64,000 bases of DNA, taken from contig NZ_JAKSXZ010000110.1 of NCBI RefSeq assembly GCF_022829465.1, positions 310,001 through 374,000 on the forward strand, read 5' to 3'. Of the stretch, positions 18,084 to 28,219 are shown in pieces; the stretch's first letter is position 1, and the number at the start of each line of letters is the position of its first letter. The notes under the pieces are model-generated. The model was not told where the DNA came from, did no database searches, and saw only the letters and a program-made list of their open reading frames with translations. A program made the translations under genes and the position numbers. This DNA comes from Methylobacterium sp. J-067. GTDB taxonomy: Bacteria > Pseudomonadota > Alphaproteobacteria > Rhizobiales > Beijerinckiaceae.

Positions 18084-18764
18084 TCACACCTCGACCGGTG
18101 CGAGTGCCAGCAGCGCCTGCTCTCCGCTGACGCTGCCGTCCCCCGGCCAGATGCCCCAATCCGCCTCGCCGTCGAGGGCCGTGGCGAGCCGGCGCTTGTA
18201 GGCGTGGCGGGGAATCTCCTCCGCGCCGAACTGGGCAAGGTGGTCGGTCACGAATTGCGTGTCGGCCAGCCGGTAGCCGCCCGTCCTCAGCCGCGCCATC
18301 AGGTGGACGAGGGCCACCTTCGAGGCGTCGCGGGCGAGGTGGAACATGCTCTCCCCGAAGAAGGCCGCGCCGAGGGAGACTCCGTAAAGCCCGCCGACGA
18401 GCCGCTGCGTGTCGCGGGCATAAACCTCGATCGTGTGGACGTAGCCCTCGTCGAACAGCGCGCCGTAGAGGTCGCGGATGCGCCCGTTGATCCAGGTGCG
18501 CTCGCTGTCCCGGCGCGGCCCGGCACAGCCCTCGATCACGCCGCCGAAATCGGTGTCGGAGCGGACCTCGAACACGTCCGAGCGGACGGTGCGGGCGAGG
18601 CGGCGCGGGATGCGGAACCCATCGAGCGGCAGAATGCCCCGGGCGCGGGGCTCAACCCAGTAGAGCGTCGGATCGTCCGCGTCCTCCGCCATCGGAAAGA
18701 TCCCGGCGGCATAGGCCTTGAGCAGGATCTCGGGCGTGATGTCGATACGGGCGCCGTCATGCAT
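18084..18764 (-). CDS. aat: Leucyl/phenylalanyl-tRNA--protein transferase
   Basis: The 226-residue protein adds Leu or Phe to N-terminal Lys or Arg of proteins, making them substrates for ClpS-ClpAP (the N-end rule). Family signatures are clear: the N-terminus [43 protein letters not shown], and the GNAT-like core [19 protein letters not shown] and [19 protein letters not shown]. It lies 57 bases downstream of accC on the same strand and may share its transcript. Confidence 0.96.
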   Translation of the reverse strand: MHDGARIDITPEILLKAYAAGIFPMAEDADDPTLYWVEPRARGILPLDGFRIPRRLARTVRSDVFEVRSDTDFGGVIEGCAGPRRDSERTWINGRIRDLYGALFDEGYVHTIEVYARDTQRLVGGLYGVSLGAAFFGESMFHLARDASKVALVHLMARLRTGGYRLADTQFVTDHLAQFGAEEIPRHAYKRRLATALDGEADWGIWPGDGSVSGEQALLALAPVEV

Positions 18765-18821
18765 GGCGGAAATGTCGCCCGGCGCCGCGCGAAAGGCCAG
18801 AGGCCCGGGAGCCGCGCGGCG

Positions 18822-20174
18822 TCAGGTCTTCAGGGCGCCGCTGGCGAGCGCCGTCTCCAGCCAATGGATGTCGTACATGCCGTTCTGCACGTCCTGATTG
18901 CGGACCAGGGCACGGAACAGGGGCAGGGTGGTGTCGACACCGTCGATGACGAACTCGTCCAGGGCCCGGCGCAGGCGCATCAGGCACTCGTTCCGGGTGC
19001 GGCCGTGGACGATCAGCTTGCCGATGAGCGAATCGTAGTTCGGCGGGATGCGGTAGCCCTGGAAGGCAGCCGAATCCACGCGGACCCCGAGGCCGCCCGG
19101 TGGGTGGTAATAGGTGATCAGCCCCGGCGAGGGCCGGAAGGTCTCCGGGTCCTCAGCGTTGATGCGGCACTCGATGGCGTGCCCCTCGACCTTGATGTCG
19201 CTCTGCACGACCGAGAGGGGCGCGCCCGCCGCCACACGGATCTGCTCGTTCACGAGGTCGATGCCGGTGATCATCTCCGTCACCGGGTGCTCGACCTGGA
19301 TCCGGGTGTTCATCTCGATGAAGTAGAAGCGGCCGTCCTCGTACAGGAACTCGACCGTGCCGGCACCGAGATAGCCGAGCTTCTGCATGGCGTTGGCGCA
19401 GATGCCGCCGATCTCGGCCCGCATCGCCTCGTTGAGGGCCGGCGAGCCGCCCTCTTCCCACACCTTCTGGTGGCGACGCTGGAGCGAGCAATCGCGCTCG
19501 GCGAGGTGGACAGCGCTGCCCTTCCCGTCACCCAACACCTGCACCTCGATGTGGCGCGGCTTTTCGAGATACTTTTCGAGGTAGACCGAATCGTCCCCGA
19601 AGGCGGCCTTCGCCTCGGAGCGGGCCATGCCGATGGCCTGATCGAGGTCGGCCTCGGTGCGGGCGACCTTCATGCCGCGACCACCGCCGCCGGAGGCGGC
19701 CTTCACCAGCACCGGATAGCCGATCTCGGCGGCGACGCGCTTGGCCTCGTCACCGGTCTCGACCCCGCCCTCGGAGCCGGGAACGCAGGGAATTCCGAGC
19801 TTCAGCGCCGTGCGCTTCGCCTCGATCTTGTCGCCCATGATGCGGATATGCTCCGCCTTGGGGCCGATGAAGCCAATCTCGTGATGGGCCAGCACCTCGG
19901 CGAAGCGGGCGTTCTCCGAGAGGAAGCCGTAGCCGGGATGGACCGCATCCGCCCCGGTGATCTCGCAGGCCGCGATGATCGAGGGGATGTTGAGGTAGCT
20001 GTCGCGCGCGGCGGGCGGACCGATGCACACGCTCTCGTCGGCGAGGCGCACATGCATGGCGTCCGCGTCGGCGGTGGAATGGACCGCCACGGTGGCGATG
20101 CCGAGTTCCTTCGCCGCCCGCAGGATTCGCAGCGCGATCTCGCCCCGGTTGGCGATCAGGATCTTGTCGAACAT
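18822..20174 (-). CDS. accC: Biotin carboxylase subunit of acetyl-CoA carboxylase
   Basis: The 450-residue protein carboxylates the biotin on AccB using ATP and bicarbonate, the first step of fatty acid synthesis. It begins [20 protein letters not shown], contains the ATP-grasp glycine loop [12 protein letters not shown] and the catalytic region [13 protein letters not shown]. Full family length. It lies 20 bases after accB, as usual. Confidence 0.97.
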   Translation of the reverse strand: MFDKILIANRGEIALRILRAAKELGIATVAVHSTADADAMHVRLADESVCIGPPAARDSYLNIPSIIAACEITGADAVHPGYGFLSENARFAEVLAHHEIGFIGPKAEHIRIMGDKIEAKRTALKLGIPCVPGSEGGVETGDEAKRVAAEIGYPVLVKAASGGGGRGMKVARTEADLDQAIGMARSEAKAAFGDDSVYLEKYLEKPRHIEVQVLGDGKGSAVHLAERDCSLQRRHQKVWEEGGSPALNEAMRAEIGGICANAMQKLGYLGAGTVEFLYEDGRFYFIEMNTRIQVEHPVTEMITGIDLVNEQIRVAAGAPLSVVQSDIKVEGHAIECRINAEDPETFRPSPGLITYYHPPGGLGVRVDSAAFQGYRIPPNYDSLIGKLIVHGRTRNECLMRLRRALDEFVIDGVDTTLPLFRALVRNQDVQNGMYDIHWLETALASGALKT

Positions 20175-20194
20175 GGCGGCAGCTTCCCGGGGCG

Positions 20195-20662
20195 TCAGGC
20201 GATGACGAGGAGCGCCTCGCCGAACTCGACCGGCTGGCCGTCCTCGACGAAGATCGCCGTCACGGTGCCGGCTCGGGTCGCGACGATCTCGTTGAAGGTC
20301 TTCATCGCCTCGATCAGCAGGAGCTTGTCACCGACCTCGACCCGCGAGCCGACATCGATGAAGGCCTTCGCCTCGGGCGAGGGACGCAGATAGGCGGTGC
20401 CGACCATGGGGGAGGGCACCGTGCCAGGCTCCGTGCGCGCGGGCTCGGCCGGGGCCAGGGCCGCAGGCATGTGCATCGGCGCGGGCGCCGCCGCCGCGAT
20501 GGGGGCCGGCGCCGCGACCTGGACGGAAACGGGCTCGATCCGGCGGACCACGCGGATACGCAGGTCACCCTTTTCGACCTCGATCTCGGAGAGACCGGTC
20601 TCCGTGACGAGGTGGGCGAGCTCGCGGACGAGCTCGGGATCGATGGAGTCGTGCTTGGGCAT
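20195..20662 (-). CDS. accB: Biotin carboxyl carrier protein of acetyl-CoA carboxylase
   Basis: The protein of about 155 residues has an N-terminal segment ([20 protein letters not shown]), an alanine/proline-rich linker and a C-terminal biotinyl domain with the attachment motif [10 protein letters not shown] chose the ATG ending at 20662 because AAGAAGG stands 5 bases ahead and MPKHDSID resembles typical AccB starts; in-frame ATGs at 20683 and 20758 are less likely. In many relatives aroQ precedes accB; here only a 162-base gap separates it from the DsbA-like gene. Confidence 0.95.
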   Translation of the reverse strand: MPKHDSIDPELVRELAHLVTETGLSEIEVEKGDLRIRVVRRIEPVSVQVAAPAPIAAAAPAPMHMPAALAPAEPARTEPGTVPSPMVGTAYLRPSPEAKAFIDVGSRVEVGDKLLLIEAMKTFNEIVATRAGTVTAIFVEDGQPVEFGEALLVIA

Positions 20663-20824
20663 CCGGCCTTCTTCGTCTGGCATCGGGTCCGATGTTCCGG
20701 CGGGCGGGGGCTCGGGCTCAACCGGGCGCCGGGGGGCACCGCGGTTCGCCGCGGGCACCCGTGGTCTTAGACGACGAGGCCGCCCCGCGACAAGCGGCGA
20801 TGAACGGTTGTTGCGTCGAATGCC

Positions 20825-21601
20825 TCAGCAGGAGGCGTGGCCGCACTGACGGACGTCGGCGATGGTCTTGCGCATCGGCTCCACGCCGACCGCGCCGGGG
20901 ATCACCTCGTCACCGATGATGAAGGCCGGCGTGCCCGATAGGCCGAGGCGGTCGCCGAGCCCGCGATTCTCCGAGAGCGCCGCCTTCACGTCCGGGGACG
21001 CCATGTCCTTCTGAAGCTTTGCGGTGTCGAGGCCCATCGACTTGGCGACGTCGAGCGCCTTGGCGCCGTTCACCCGGCCCTTCGACTCGAGCAGCTTCTG
21101 GTGGAATTCGAAGAGCTTGTCGCCCTTCAGCTGCTGCGCCACGGCCATGGCCACCTGGCTCGCCTCAAGCGATTCCGGGCCAAGCACGGGGAAGTCCTTG
21201 ATGACGACCCGCAGCTTCGGGTCCGACTTGATCAACGCTTGCACGTCGCCGAGCGCCTTGCGGCAGTAGCCGCAATTGTAATCGAAGAACTCCACCAGGG
21301 TGACGTCGCCCGTCGGGTTGCCGCCCACCACGTCGTGCTTGCCGTTCACAAGCATCTCGCGGGATTCCTTGAGGGCGGCGGCCTGGGCGAGGCGCTGCGT
21401 CTCGACCTGCCGCTTCTCAGCCTCGGCGAGGGCGTCCTGCAGGACCTCGGGGTTCTTGACGAGGTATTCCTTGATGATCCCCTCGATGGCCGAGCGCTGC
21501 GCGTCGGTGAAGGGCGCGGCGGCTTCCTGGGCCAGGGCGGTGGCGGACGCGCCGAGGCTCAGGACGAGCGCGAGGGCGGGCAGGGAACGGGTGAAGGGCA
21601 T
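20825..21601 (-). CDS. DsbA-family periplasmic thiol-disulfide protein
   Basis: The 258-residue protein has a signal peptide ending near residue 25 (TALAQ) and a helical N-terminal extension before the thioredoxin fold, as in Com1/ScsC-type proteins. The redox motif is CGYC at 110-113 (FFDYNCGYCRKAL) and the cis-proline loop is GTPAFIIGDEVI. It probably oxidises or isomerises disulfides in the periplasm. The C-terminus ends in Cys-Gly-His-Ala-Ser-Cys, two extra cysteines, which is unusual. Confidence 0.92.
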   Translation of the reverse strand: MPFTRSLPALALVLSLGASATALAQEAAAPFTDAQRSAIEGIIKEYLVKNPEVLQDALAEAEKRQVETQRLAQAAALKESREMLVNGKHDVVGGNPTGDVTLVEFFDYNCGYCRKALGDVQALIKSDPKLRVVIKDFPVLGPESLEASQVAMAVAQQLKGDKLFEFHQKLLESKGRVNGAKALDVAKSMGLDTAKLQKDMASPDVKAALSENRGLGDRLGLSGTPAFIIGDEVIPGAVGVEPMRKTIADVRQCGHASC

Positions 21602-21724
21602 GGATCCTCGCGGGACGCGGGCGTCTGACAGGCGCGAGCCTATGAGGGAGGGGTTTGGCGTTTTCGCGGCGCGCGGTCAAATAGCCCGTCTGCGCCCGCC
21701 GGGCGCGTGAACCCGTCGGATCCC

Positions 21725-22879
21725 ATGCCGCAACCGTCCCGCCGTGCCGCCTCCGTCGCACCGTTCATGGTGATGGACGTGATGAGCGCCGCCGCCGCCA
21801 GGGAACGCTCCGGCCTCGACGTGGTGCATATGGAAGTGGGCCAGCCCTCGGCGGGCGCCCCGCGCCCGGTGGTCGAGGCCGCCCGCCAGGCGCTCACCCT
21901 CGGCCGCGTGCCCTACACGGAGGCACTGGGTCTGCCGGCGCTGCGCGAGCGCATCGCGCGGGACTACCGGACGCGCTACGGCGTCACGGTGGCCCCGGAG
22001 CAGGTCGTGGTGACGACCGGCTCCTCGGCGGGCTTCCTCCTCGCCTTCATGGCCCTGTTCGATGCGGGCGACCGGGTCGGCGTGCCGCAGCCGGGCTATC
22101 CGGCCTATCGCAACATCCTCGCCTCGCTCGGCGTCGAGCCGGTGCCGATGGTCCTGCGCGAGCAGGACCGCTTTGCCCCCACCGCCGCCCTGCTGCAGGC
22201 GACTCACGAGGCGAGCAACCTGAACGGCGTGCTCGTGATGAGCCCGGCGAACCCGTCGGGAACGGTGATCGTGCCCGAAGCGCTGGCCGACCTCTGCGCC
22301 CGTGCCCGGAGCCTCGGGCTGCCGCTCATCTCGGACGAGATCTACCACGGCCTCACTTACGGGGCGCCGGCCGCCACCGCGCTCCAGTTCGAGCCGGATG
22401 CGGTGATCATCAACTCCTTTTCGAAGTACCATTGCATGACGGGCTGGCGCATCGGCTGGATGGTCGTGCCGGAGAGCCTGCTGCGCGCCGTCGAGCGGCT
22501 GGCGCAGAACCTCTACATCTCGGCCCCCTACCTCTCGCAGGTCGGGGCGCTCGCCGCGTTCGACGCGACGGAGGAGCTGGAAGCCGTCCGCGAGGGCTAT
22601 GCCCGTAACCGCGCCATCCTGCTCGACGCCTTACCCGGCCTCGGCCTCGGCAAGGTCCATCCGGCGGACGGGGCGTTCTACATCTACGCGGACGTGTCGA
22701 ACCTGACGAACGACGCCGCCGGCTTCTGCCGCCGGATGCTGGACGAGGCTGGCATCGCCTCGACGCCCGGCCTCGATTTCGACCCCGCCGCCGGGGGCCA
22801 CCATGTCCGCTTCTCCTTCGCCGGATCGGAGAAGGATTGCCGCGATACGGTGGCCCGCCTCAGGACATGGCTCGCCTGA
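21725..22879 (+). CDS. PLP-dependent aminotransferase (class I/II fold)
   Basis: The protein of about 384 residues is a fold-type I aminotransferase. The PLP lysine is about Lys234 in NSFSKYHCMTGWRIGW, with the upstream aspartate in LISDEIYHGLTYG and the substrate arginine near HHVRFSFAGSE. It resembles aspartate/valine-pyruvate type enzymes acting on amino acids, but the substrate is not clear. The start may instead be the GTG at 21707; the ATG at 21725 is preferred for its closer match to family starts. Confidence 0.9.
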   Translation: MPQPSRRAASVAPFMVMDVMSAAAARERSGLDVVHMEVGQPSAGAPRPVVEAARQALTLGRVPYTEALGLPALRERIARDYRTRYGVTVAPEQVVVTTGSSAGFLLAFMALFDAGDRVGVPQPGYPAYRNILASLGVEPVPMVLREQDRFAPTAALLQATHEASNLNGVLVMSPANPSGTVIVPEALADLCARARSLGLPLISDEIYHGLTYGAPAATALQFEPDAVIINSFSKYHCMTGWRIGWMVVPESLLRAVERLAQNLYISAPYLSQVGALAAFDATEELEAVREGYARNRAILLDALPGLGLGKVHPADGAFYIYADVSNLTNDAAGFCRRMLDEAGIASTPGLDFDPAAGGHHVRFSFAGSEKDCRDTVARLRTWLA

Positions 22880-22885
22880 GCCTTT

Positions 22886-23563
22886 TCAGGCCACGCGCAC
22901 CAGCGAGGTGACGGCCTCGTGCAACTCCGAGAAGTGCTCGATCACCCGGTCGGGCCCGAGTTTGGAGACGGGGGTGTCGGTGTAGCCGAACGTGACCGCC
23001 ACCACCGGGATGCCCGCCGCCTTGGCGGTATCGATGTCGGTGCGGGAATCGCCCACCATCACGGCGCGGGCCGGATCGCCGCCCGCGCGCTTGATCGTGC
23101 CGGTGAGGTGGCGCGGATCGGGCTTCGATTGCGGGAACGTGTCCCGGCCGCAGATGGCGGCGAAGCGCTCGGCGATGCCGAGCAGGCCCAGCAGCTTCAC
23201 CGACTGCCCCTCGTACTTGTTCGTGCAGACGGCGAGCCGGAAGCCCGACGCCTCCAGCCGGTCCAGCGCCTGCACGACGCCGTCGAACAGGTGCGAGGAA
23301 TCGGCCAGATGCTCGCCGTAATGGGCGATGAAGTCGTCGAACAGCCGCTCGTGCTCGGCCGGGCCGATCTCGCGCCCCTCGGCCTCGAAGCCGCGCTTGA
23401 TCAGGGCCTTGGCCCCGGCGCCGATCAATTCGCGCGCTTGTGAAAGGGGAAGCTCGGCAAGGCCCTCGCGGGTCAGGAGCACGTTCAGCGTGCCAATTAG
23501 GTCGCCCGCCGTCTCGGCGAGGGTGCCGTCGAGGTCGAACACGGCGATGGGCGGGGCGGCCAT
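22886..23563 (-). CDS. gph: Phosphoglycolate phosphatase-like HAD hydrolase
   Basis: The 225-residue protein has the HAD motif DLDGTLAETAGDL with nucleophile Asp10, a helical cap domain, the KPDPRHL lysine motif and the MVGDSRTDIDTAKAAG acid motif. Length and motifs match Gph, which removes phosphate from 2-phosphoglycolate formed by DNA repair or photorespiration-like reactions. It ends 6 bases from the aminotransferase stop (convergent). Confidence 0.9.
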   Translation of the reverse strand: MAAPPIAVFDLDGTLAETAGDLIGTLNVLLTREGLAELPLSQARELIGAGAKALIKRGFEAEGREIGPAEHERLFDDFIAHYGEHLADSSHLFDGVVQALDRLEASGFRLAVCTNKYEGQSVKLLGLLGIAERFAAICGRDTFPQSKPDPRHLTGTIKRAGGDPARAVMVGDSRTDIDTAKAAGIPVVAVTFGYTDTPVSKLGPDRVIEHFSELHEAVTSLVRVA

Positions 23564-23690
23564 GGCAAGATCCGTCTGTCAGGGAATGGCGCCTCGCTAT
23601 CTGGCCGGTGGCGGCCCGGCAAGGTGCGCCATGCCTAAGACTTGCCCGAAACCTCAGCGAGACCGGAGGCTTCCCTCTACCGGATGTCCC

Positions 23691-24155
23691 ATGCGCCCGA
23701 TCCTGCCGACGCTTCTCGTCTGTGCCACGCTGCACGCCTTGCCGGCTCTGGCGTCCTCGTATGAATTCGTGCCCGCGCCGCAGACCGATCTGAACCGCAT
23801 GTACCGGGTCGACAAGGTGACGGGCGAAGTCACATCCTGCCAGTACGGGCTTCAGGAATCGGGCGGTGGCATCGGCCAGACCGTGTGCTTCGGCGCGGGT
23901 GAGGGCGCGGGCGCGCAGCCCCCGGCGGAATACGGTCTCGTCGCCAGCCGCCACGCCCGCGAGGCCGGCGTGTTCCGGGTGAACTACCGCACCGGCGAGA
24001 TGAGCATCTGCTTCGTGTTGGTGAAGAAGGAGCAGGTGGTCTGCACCCAGCAATCGAAGGCTGGCGCCGAGGCGCAGGACGGCACGCCCGTCCCCGGCAT
24101 CTCCACCGGGCGGCCGGGCCCCGGCGCCACGCCCCCACAGGGTGGCCGTCCGTGA
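23691..24155 (+). CDS. Small secreted protein of unknown function
   Basis: The ATG at 23691 opens a 154-residue protein with a signal peptide ([22 protein letters not shown]). The mature part has two similar halves: [20 protein letters not shown] and [18 protein letters not shown], each a short beta repeat with a cysteine (x-x-x-TGE-x-x-x-C). The tail is rich in Gly and Pro. I do not recognise a named family; the repeat suggests a small periplasmic beta-propeller-blade-like fold. Confidence 0.75.
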   Translation: MRPILPTLLVCATLHALPALASSYEFVPAPQTDLNRMYRVDKVTGEVTSCQYGLQESGGGIGQTVCFGAGEGAGAQPPAEYGLVASRHAREAGVFRVNYRTGEMSICFVLVKKEQVVCTQQSKAGAEAQDGTPVPGISTGRPGPGATPPQGGRP

Positions 24156-24282
24156 TACCGGCTTCGCGCGAGTCCCGTTCCGGTCGGGCGGCCGGCATGG
24201 TAGGGGCGCGGCGAACGTCCCTCAGGGCCAGCCCGATCATGCGCGTCGTCCACTTCGCTCAGACTTCCCGGAACCGTCGTCC

Positions 24283-24996
24283 ATGAGCGGGCCCGACCTT
24301 CGCCGGGCCGCCGCCGCCCGCGCCCTCGAACTGGTCGAGCCGGGGATGCGCCTCGGCCTCGGCACCGGCTCGACCGCCGCCGCCTTCGTGGACCTCCTTG
24401 GCGCGCGGGTGCGCGACGGGCTCGACGTGGTCGGCGTGCCGACATCCGAGGCGACCCGGCGTCAGGCCCAGGGGCTCGGCATCCGCCTCGCCACCCTGGA
24501 CGAGCTTCCGCACCTCGATCTCACCATCGACGGGGCGGACGAGGTCGACAACAACCTGCGCCTCATCAAGGGCGGCGGCGCCGCGCTGCTGCGCGAGAAG
24601 ATCGTTGCCTGCGCCAGCCACCGGATGGTGGTGATCGCGGATGCGTCCAAGCACGTCGCGACGCTCGGCGCCTTCCCGCTCCCCATCGAAGTGAACCTGT
24701 TCGGCCTCACCGCGACCCAGCAGGCGGTCGAGGAAGCGATCGCCGCCGCCGGCTGCCGGGGGCCGGTCGATTTGCGCCTCGGCCCGGATGGCCATCCGGT
24801 GAAGACCGATGGCGGCCACGTCATCCTCGATGCCAAGCTCGGCCGCATCCCCGATCCCGAACGGCTGGGCACCGCCCTCTGGTCCGTGCCAGGCGTGGTC
24901 GAGCACGGACTCTTCCTCGGAATCGCGACCGCCGCGATCCTCGCCGCCGATGTCGGCGGGCAAGCCGAGGTCACGATCCTCGGCCGCCTCGCCTGA
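24283..24996 (+). CDS. rpiA: Ribose-5-phosphate isomerase A
   Basis: The 237-residue protein interconverts ribose 5-phosphate and ribulose 5-phosphate in the pentose phosphate pathway. It shows the phosphate loop [13 protein letters not shown], the catalytic TIDGADEVD, the [12 protein letters not shown] loop and the C-terminal [11 protein letters not shown]. It starts at ATG 24283. It is followed by DUF2059 after 29 bases and may be co-transcribed with it. Confidence 0.97.
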   Translation: MSGPDLRRAAAARALELVEPGMRLGLGTGSTAAAFVDLLGARVRDGLDVVGVPTSEATRRQAQGLGIRLATLDELPHLDLTIDGADEVDNNLRLIKGGGAALLREKIVACASHRMVVIADASKHVATLGAFPLPIEVNLFGLTATQQAVEEAIAAAGCRGPVDLRLGPDGHPVKTDGGHVILDAKLGRIPDPERLGTALWSVPGVVEHGLFLGIATAAILAADVGGQAEVTILGRLA

Positions 24997-25025
24997 ACCG
25001 CTCCTCGCAACGACGGAACCCGCTG

Positions 25026-25568
25026 ATGTCCCGCCTCCTCGCCGCCCTGGTCGGCCTCGCCCTCGCGGCTCCCTGCCTGCCGGCCCTGGCCCAGGCCAAG
25101 AAGCCCGCCGCCCCGTTGCCGGCCGCCAACACCCCGGCCGGGCCGACCTATACGGCCAACCACCTCGCCCTCGCCCGCGAGGTGATGCTCTCCTCAGGCA
25201 TCGCGCGCTCGTTCGATTCGATCATTCCGTCCTTCGCGGACCAGATCCGCAAGCAGGCCGTCACCCGGCCGGAGCTGCAGAAGGACCTCGATGAGGTGCT
25301 GGTTGCCCTCCAGCCGGAGATGGAGCTGCAGAAGCAGCGGATGATCGACATCGCCGCGCGAACCTACGCGGCGAAGTTCTCCGAGCCCGAACTCAACGAC
25401 ATCGCGAACTTCTTCCGCTCGCCCGCCGGCAAGCGCTACGTCGAGATGCAGCCGGCCCTTCTGGACGAGATGGTCCGCGCCATGCAGGGCTGGACCGAGG
25501 AGGTCTCGGAATACATCATGATCCGCGTCCGCGCGGAGATGGGCAAGCGCGGCCACCAGCTTCAGTAA
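25026..25568 (+). CDS. DUF2059 secreted protein
   Basis: The 180-residue protein has a signal peptide (to about residue 23, LPALAQ) and then a helical domain with the DUF2059 hallmark YAAKFSEPELNDIANFFRSPAGKRYVEMQPAL. Members are periplasmic and of unknown function. It is followed by the O-antigen ligase-like gene after 6 bases. Confidence 0.9.
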   Translation: MSRLLAALVGLALAAPCLPALAQAKKPAAPLPAANTPAGPTYTANHLALAREVMLSSGIARSFDSIIPSFADQIRKQAVTRPELQKDLDEVLVALQPEMELQKQRMIDIAARTYAAKFSEPELNDIANFFRSPAGKRYVEMQPALLDEMVRAMQGWTEEVSEYIMIRVRAEMGKRGHQLQ

Positions 25569-25574
25569 GCCCCC

Positions 25575-26789
25575 ATGCACGCGGCCCGGCCGTTCTACGC
25601 CCTCGGTGGGGCGGCTCTGGCACTGTTGCCCCTGGCGATGGTGCTCGCCAACCGGTCGAGCCCCGTCGTCGTGGGCATTGCAGCGCTCGCCTTCCTCGCC
25701 GGCCGCTGGCGCGAGGGGGGCGGCGACACGCCGGCCCTGCTCATCGGCCCGCTCAGGACGCCGCTGGGGCTCGCCGCCCTGGCCTTCCTTGCGTGGAGCC
25801 TCGTCTCCATCGCGTGGAGCCCGTTTCCGGCTCTGTCCTTGCGCATCCTCGGCGAATTCCTGCCGACGCTGATCGGGGCCTATCTGCTGGCGCGGCTCGC
25901 GCCGGGGCGCATCCCGGAAATCGCCCTGCCGCTTGGCTGCCTCGTGATCGTGGCGTCGGGCCTGTTCGTGGCCATCGACCTCGCCTACGACCTGCCGGTG
26001 GAGCGAGCGTTCGGCCGCCGGGCCGCGGCCTTCGTGCACAACCGGCCCGTGCTGACCCTCGACCTCGTGGCCGGGCCCCTTGCCCTGTTGCTGTGGCGGT
26101 CGCAGAGGCGGGTGGCCGCCCTCGCGACGCTCGGCTTCGCCGGCCTCGGCATCCTGCGCTCGATCAGCGGCGCGGCGATGATGGGACTGGCGGCGGGCCC
26201 CGCCATGGCGGGGCTCGGCCGCGTGCTGCCACGCAAGGCGGGTGTGGCCCTCGCCGGCCTCGGGCTCGGCCTCGCCGTGGCGCTGGCGCCCGTCGAGGGC
26301 GATCTCCTCGCCCGGCTCATGCCCGAGGCGGCGCACCAGCAACTGACGCAATCCTCGTCGCGGGCGCGGGTCGCCATCGCCCGCAGCTTCGGCACGGCGG
26401 TCGCCGCCGCGCCGTGGCGCGGCGCGGGCTTCGGCACGAGCGCGCGGTTCGCGGAGACGCCCGTGGCCGCGCAGGTGCCGCCGGACATGCGGATCCTCCT
26501 CGGCGTCGGCCACCCGCATAACAGCTTCCTCCAGGTCTGGGCCGAACTCGGCGTGCCGGGGGCGTTCCTCGCGGCTCTGGTCCTGATGCTGATGCTGGCG
26601 CGGATCGCCACCCTGCCGGCGGCGGACCTCGCCGTGGCGCTCGGCCTCGTCGCCTGCTCGGCCTCCATCGCCTTCGTGGAGCACAACGGCTGGGCCGGCT
26701 GGTGGACGGCCGGGCTCGGTGCTGCCATCACCTGGGCGCGGGCGGCCCGTGCCCGTGTTCGAACACCCGCGACGGATCTGCCGACATGA
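25575..26789 (+). CDS. O-antigen ligase family (Wzy/WaaL-like) membrane protein
   Basis: The 404-residue protein has about ten hydrophobic segments and a large periplasmic loop. Near the C-terminus is the Wzy_C-type segment GVGHPHNSFLQVWAELGVPG with a histidine typical of the O-antigen ligase family. These enzymes join or polymerise polysaccharide on lipid carriers at the periplasmic side of the inner membrane. No other polysaccharide genes are nearby. Its TGA overlaps the gor ATG (ATGA). Confidence 0.87.
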   Translation: MHAARPFYALGGAALALLPLAMVLANRSSPVVVGIAALAFLAGRWREGGGDTPALLIGPLRTPLGLAALAFLAWSLVSIAWSPFPALSLRILGEFLPTLIGAYLLARLAPGRIPEIALPLGCLVIVASGLFVAIDLAYDLPVERAFGRRAAAFVHNRPVLTLDLVAGPLALLLWRSQRRVAALATLGFAGLGILRSISGAAMMGLAAGPAMAGLGRVLPRKAGVALAGLGLGLAVALAPVEGDLLARLMPEAAHQQLTQSSSRARVAIARSFGTAVAAAPWRGAGFGTSARFAETPVAAQVPPDMRILLGVGHPHNSFLQVWAELGVPGAFLAALVLMLMLARIATLPAADLAVALGLVACSASIAFVEHNGWAGWWTAGLGAAITWARAARARVRTPATDLPT

Positions 26790-28165
26790 GCTTCGACGTC
26801 GATCTCTTCGTCATCGGTGGCGGCTCGGGCGGTGTCCGGGCGGCGCGCATCGCGGCCGGCTACGGCGCGAAGGTGATGCTGGCCGAGGAATACCGCGTCG
26901 GTGGCACCTGCGTGATCCGGGGTTGCGTGCCGAAGAAGCTGATGGTCTATGCCGGCCGCTTCGCCGACGAGTTCGAGGATGCCGCCGGGTTCGGCTGGAC
27001 GCTCCCGACGCCGCGCTTCGACTGGTCCGTGCTGAAGGCGCGGCGCGACGCCGAAGTCACGCGGCTCGAAGGCATCTACGACGTGAACCTAATGCGGGCG
27101 GGCGTCGAGATCGTGCCCGAGCGGGCGGTGATCGAGGACGCCCACACGGTGCATCTGCTGAAGTCGGATCGCCGCGTGCGCGCTGAGCGAATCCTCGTGG
27201 CGGTGGGCGCGCATCCGGTGAAGGAGCCGGCCGTGCCGGGGGTAGACCTCGCCATCACCTCGAACGAGGTGTTCGAGTTGGAGAGCCTGCCGGAGCGTAT
27301 CCTCGTCATCGGCGGCGGCTACATCGCGGTGGAGTTCGCGGGCGTGTTCGCCGCCCTCGGCAGCCGCACCACGCTCCTGCACAGGGGCGACAAGCTGCTG
27401 CGCGGCTTCGACGACGAGGTCCGCGACGCCCTGGCCGAGGCCTACGCCAAGCGCATGGACCTCCGCCTCGGGCGCAGCCTGAGCCGGATCGAGCGGCGGG
27501 GCTCCGGGCTCACGGCGACGCTCGACGATGGCAGCGTGATCGAGGCCGATCAGGTCCTCCTCGCCACCGGCCGCAAGCCGAACATCGGCGGGCTCGGCCT
27601 CGACCGGGTGAGTATCGTACCCGACGCGGCCGGGGCGATCCCCGTCGATCAATTCTCGCGCACCACCGTGCCGTCGATCTTCGCCGTGGGCGACGTGACG
27701 AACCGCGCCAACCTCACGCCCGTCGCCATCCGCGAGGGCCACGCCTTCGCCGACACCGAGTTCGGCCGCAAGCCGACCAGCGTCGATCACCACCTCATCC
27801 CCACCGCCGTGTTCTCGACGCCCGAGATCGGCACCGTGGGCCTCAGCGAGAGCGCGGCGCGCCAAGCCTGCGAGCGGATCGACGTCTACAAGGCGTCGTT
27901 CCGGCCGATGAAGGCGACCCTCTCCGGCCGCGACGAGCGGGTGATCATGAAGGTCATCGTCGATTGCGCGACAGATCGGGTGATGGGCGTGCACCTGTTC
28001 GGGCAGGATGCGGGCGAGCTGATCCAGGCGGTCGGCATCGCCGTGACGATGGGGGCCACCAAGGCAGATTTCGACCGGACCATCGCCGTCCACCCCACCG
28101 CCGCCGAGGAACTCGTGACGATGCGGGTGCCGGCCGTGACCAAGCATCCGGTGGGAGTCGGTTGA
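26786..28165 (+). CDS. gor: Glutathione-disulfide reductase
   Basis: The 459-residue flavoprotein reduces oxidised glutathione with NADPH. The FAD motif VIGGGSGGVRAARIAAGYGA, the redox pair in GGTCVIRGCVPKK (Cys42 and Cys47), the NADPH motif VIGGGYIAVEFAGVFAALG and the C-terminal active-site HPTAAEELV are all present. The last is shared with other class I disulfide reductases, but the start and overall pattern fit Gor. ATG overlaps the previous stop. Confidence 0.95.
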   Translation: MSFDVDLFVIGGGSGGVRAARIAAGYGAKVMLAEEYRVGGTCVIRGCVPKKLMVYAGRFADEFEDAAGFGWTLPTPRFDWSVLKARRDAEVTRLEGIYDVNLMRAGVEIVPERAVIEDAHTVHLLKSDRRVRAERILVAVGAHPVKEPAVPGVDLAITSNEVFELESLPERILVIGGGYIAVEFAGVFAALGSRTTLLHRGDKLLRGFDDEVRDALAEAYAKRMDLRLGRSLSRIERRGSGLTATLDDGSVIEADQVLLATGRKPNIGGLGLDRVSIVPDAAGAIPVDQFSRTTVPSIFAVGDVTNRANLTPVAIREGHAFADTEFGRKPTSVDHHLIPTAVFSTPEIGTVGLSESAARQACERIDVYKASFRPMKATLSGRDERVIMKVIVDCATDRVMGVHLFGQDAGELIQAVGIAVTMGATKADFDRTIAVHPTAAEELVTMRVPAVTKHPVGVG

Positions 28166-28219
28166 CGCTATCGTGTAGCGGGGCCTCGACGCCGTGCGCC
28201 CCTGAGCCATATCAGGCGG

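Noticed and set aside
20663..20824. A remnant of aroQ between accB and the DsbA gene
   Set aside because: The gap is only 162 bases and I see no type II dehydroquinase motif; aroQ may simply lie elsewhere.
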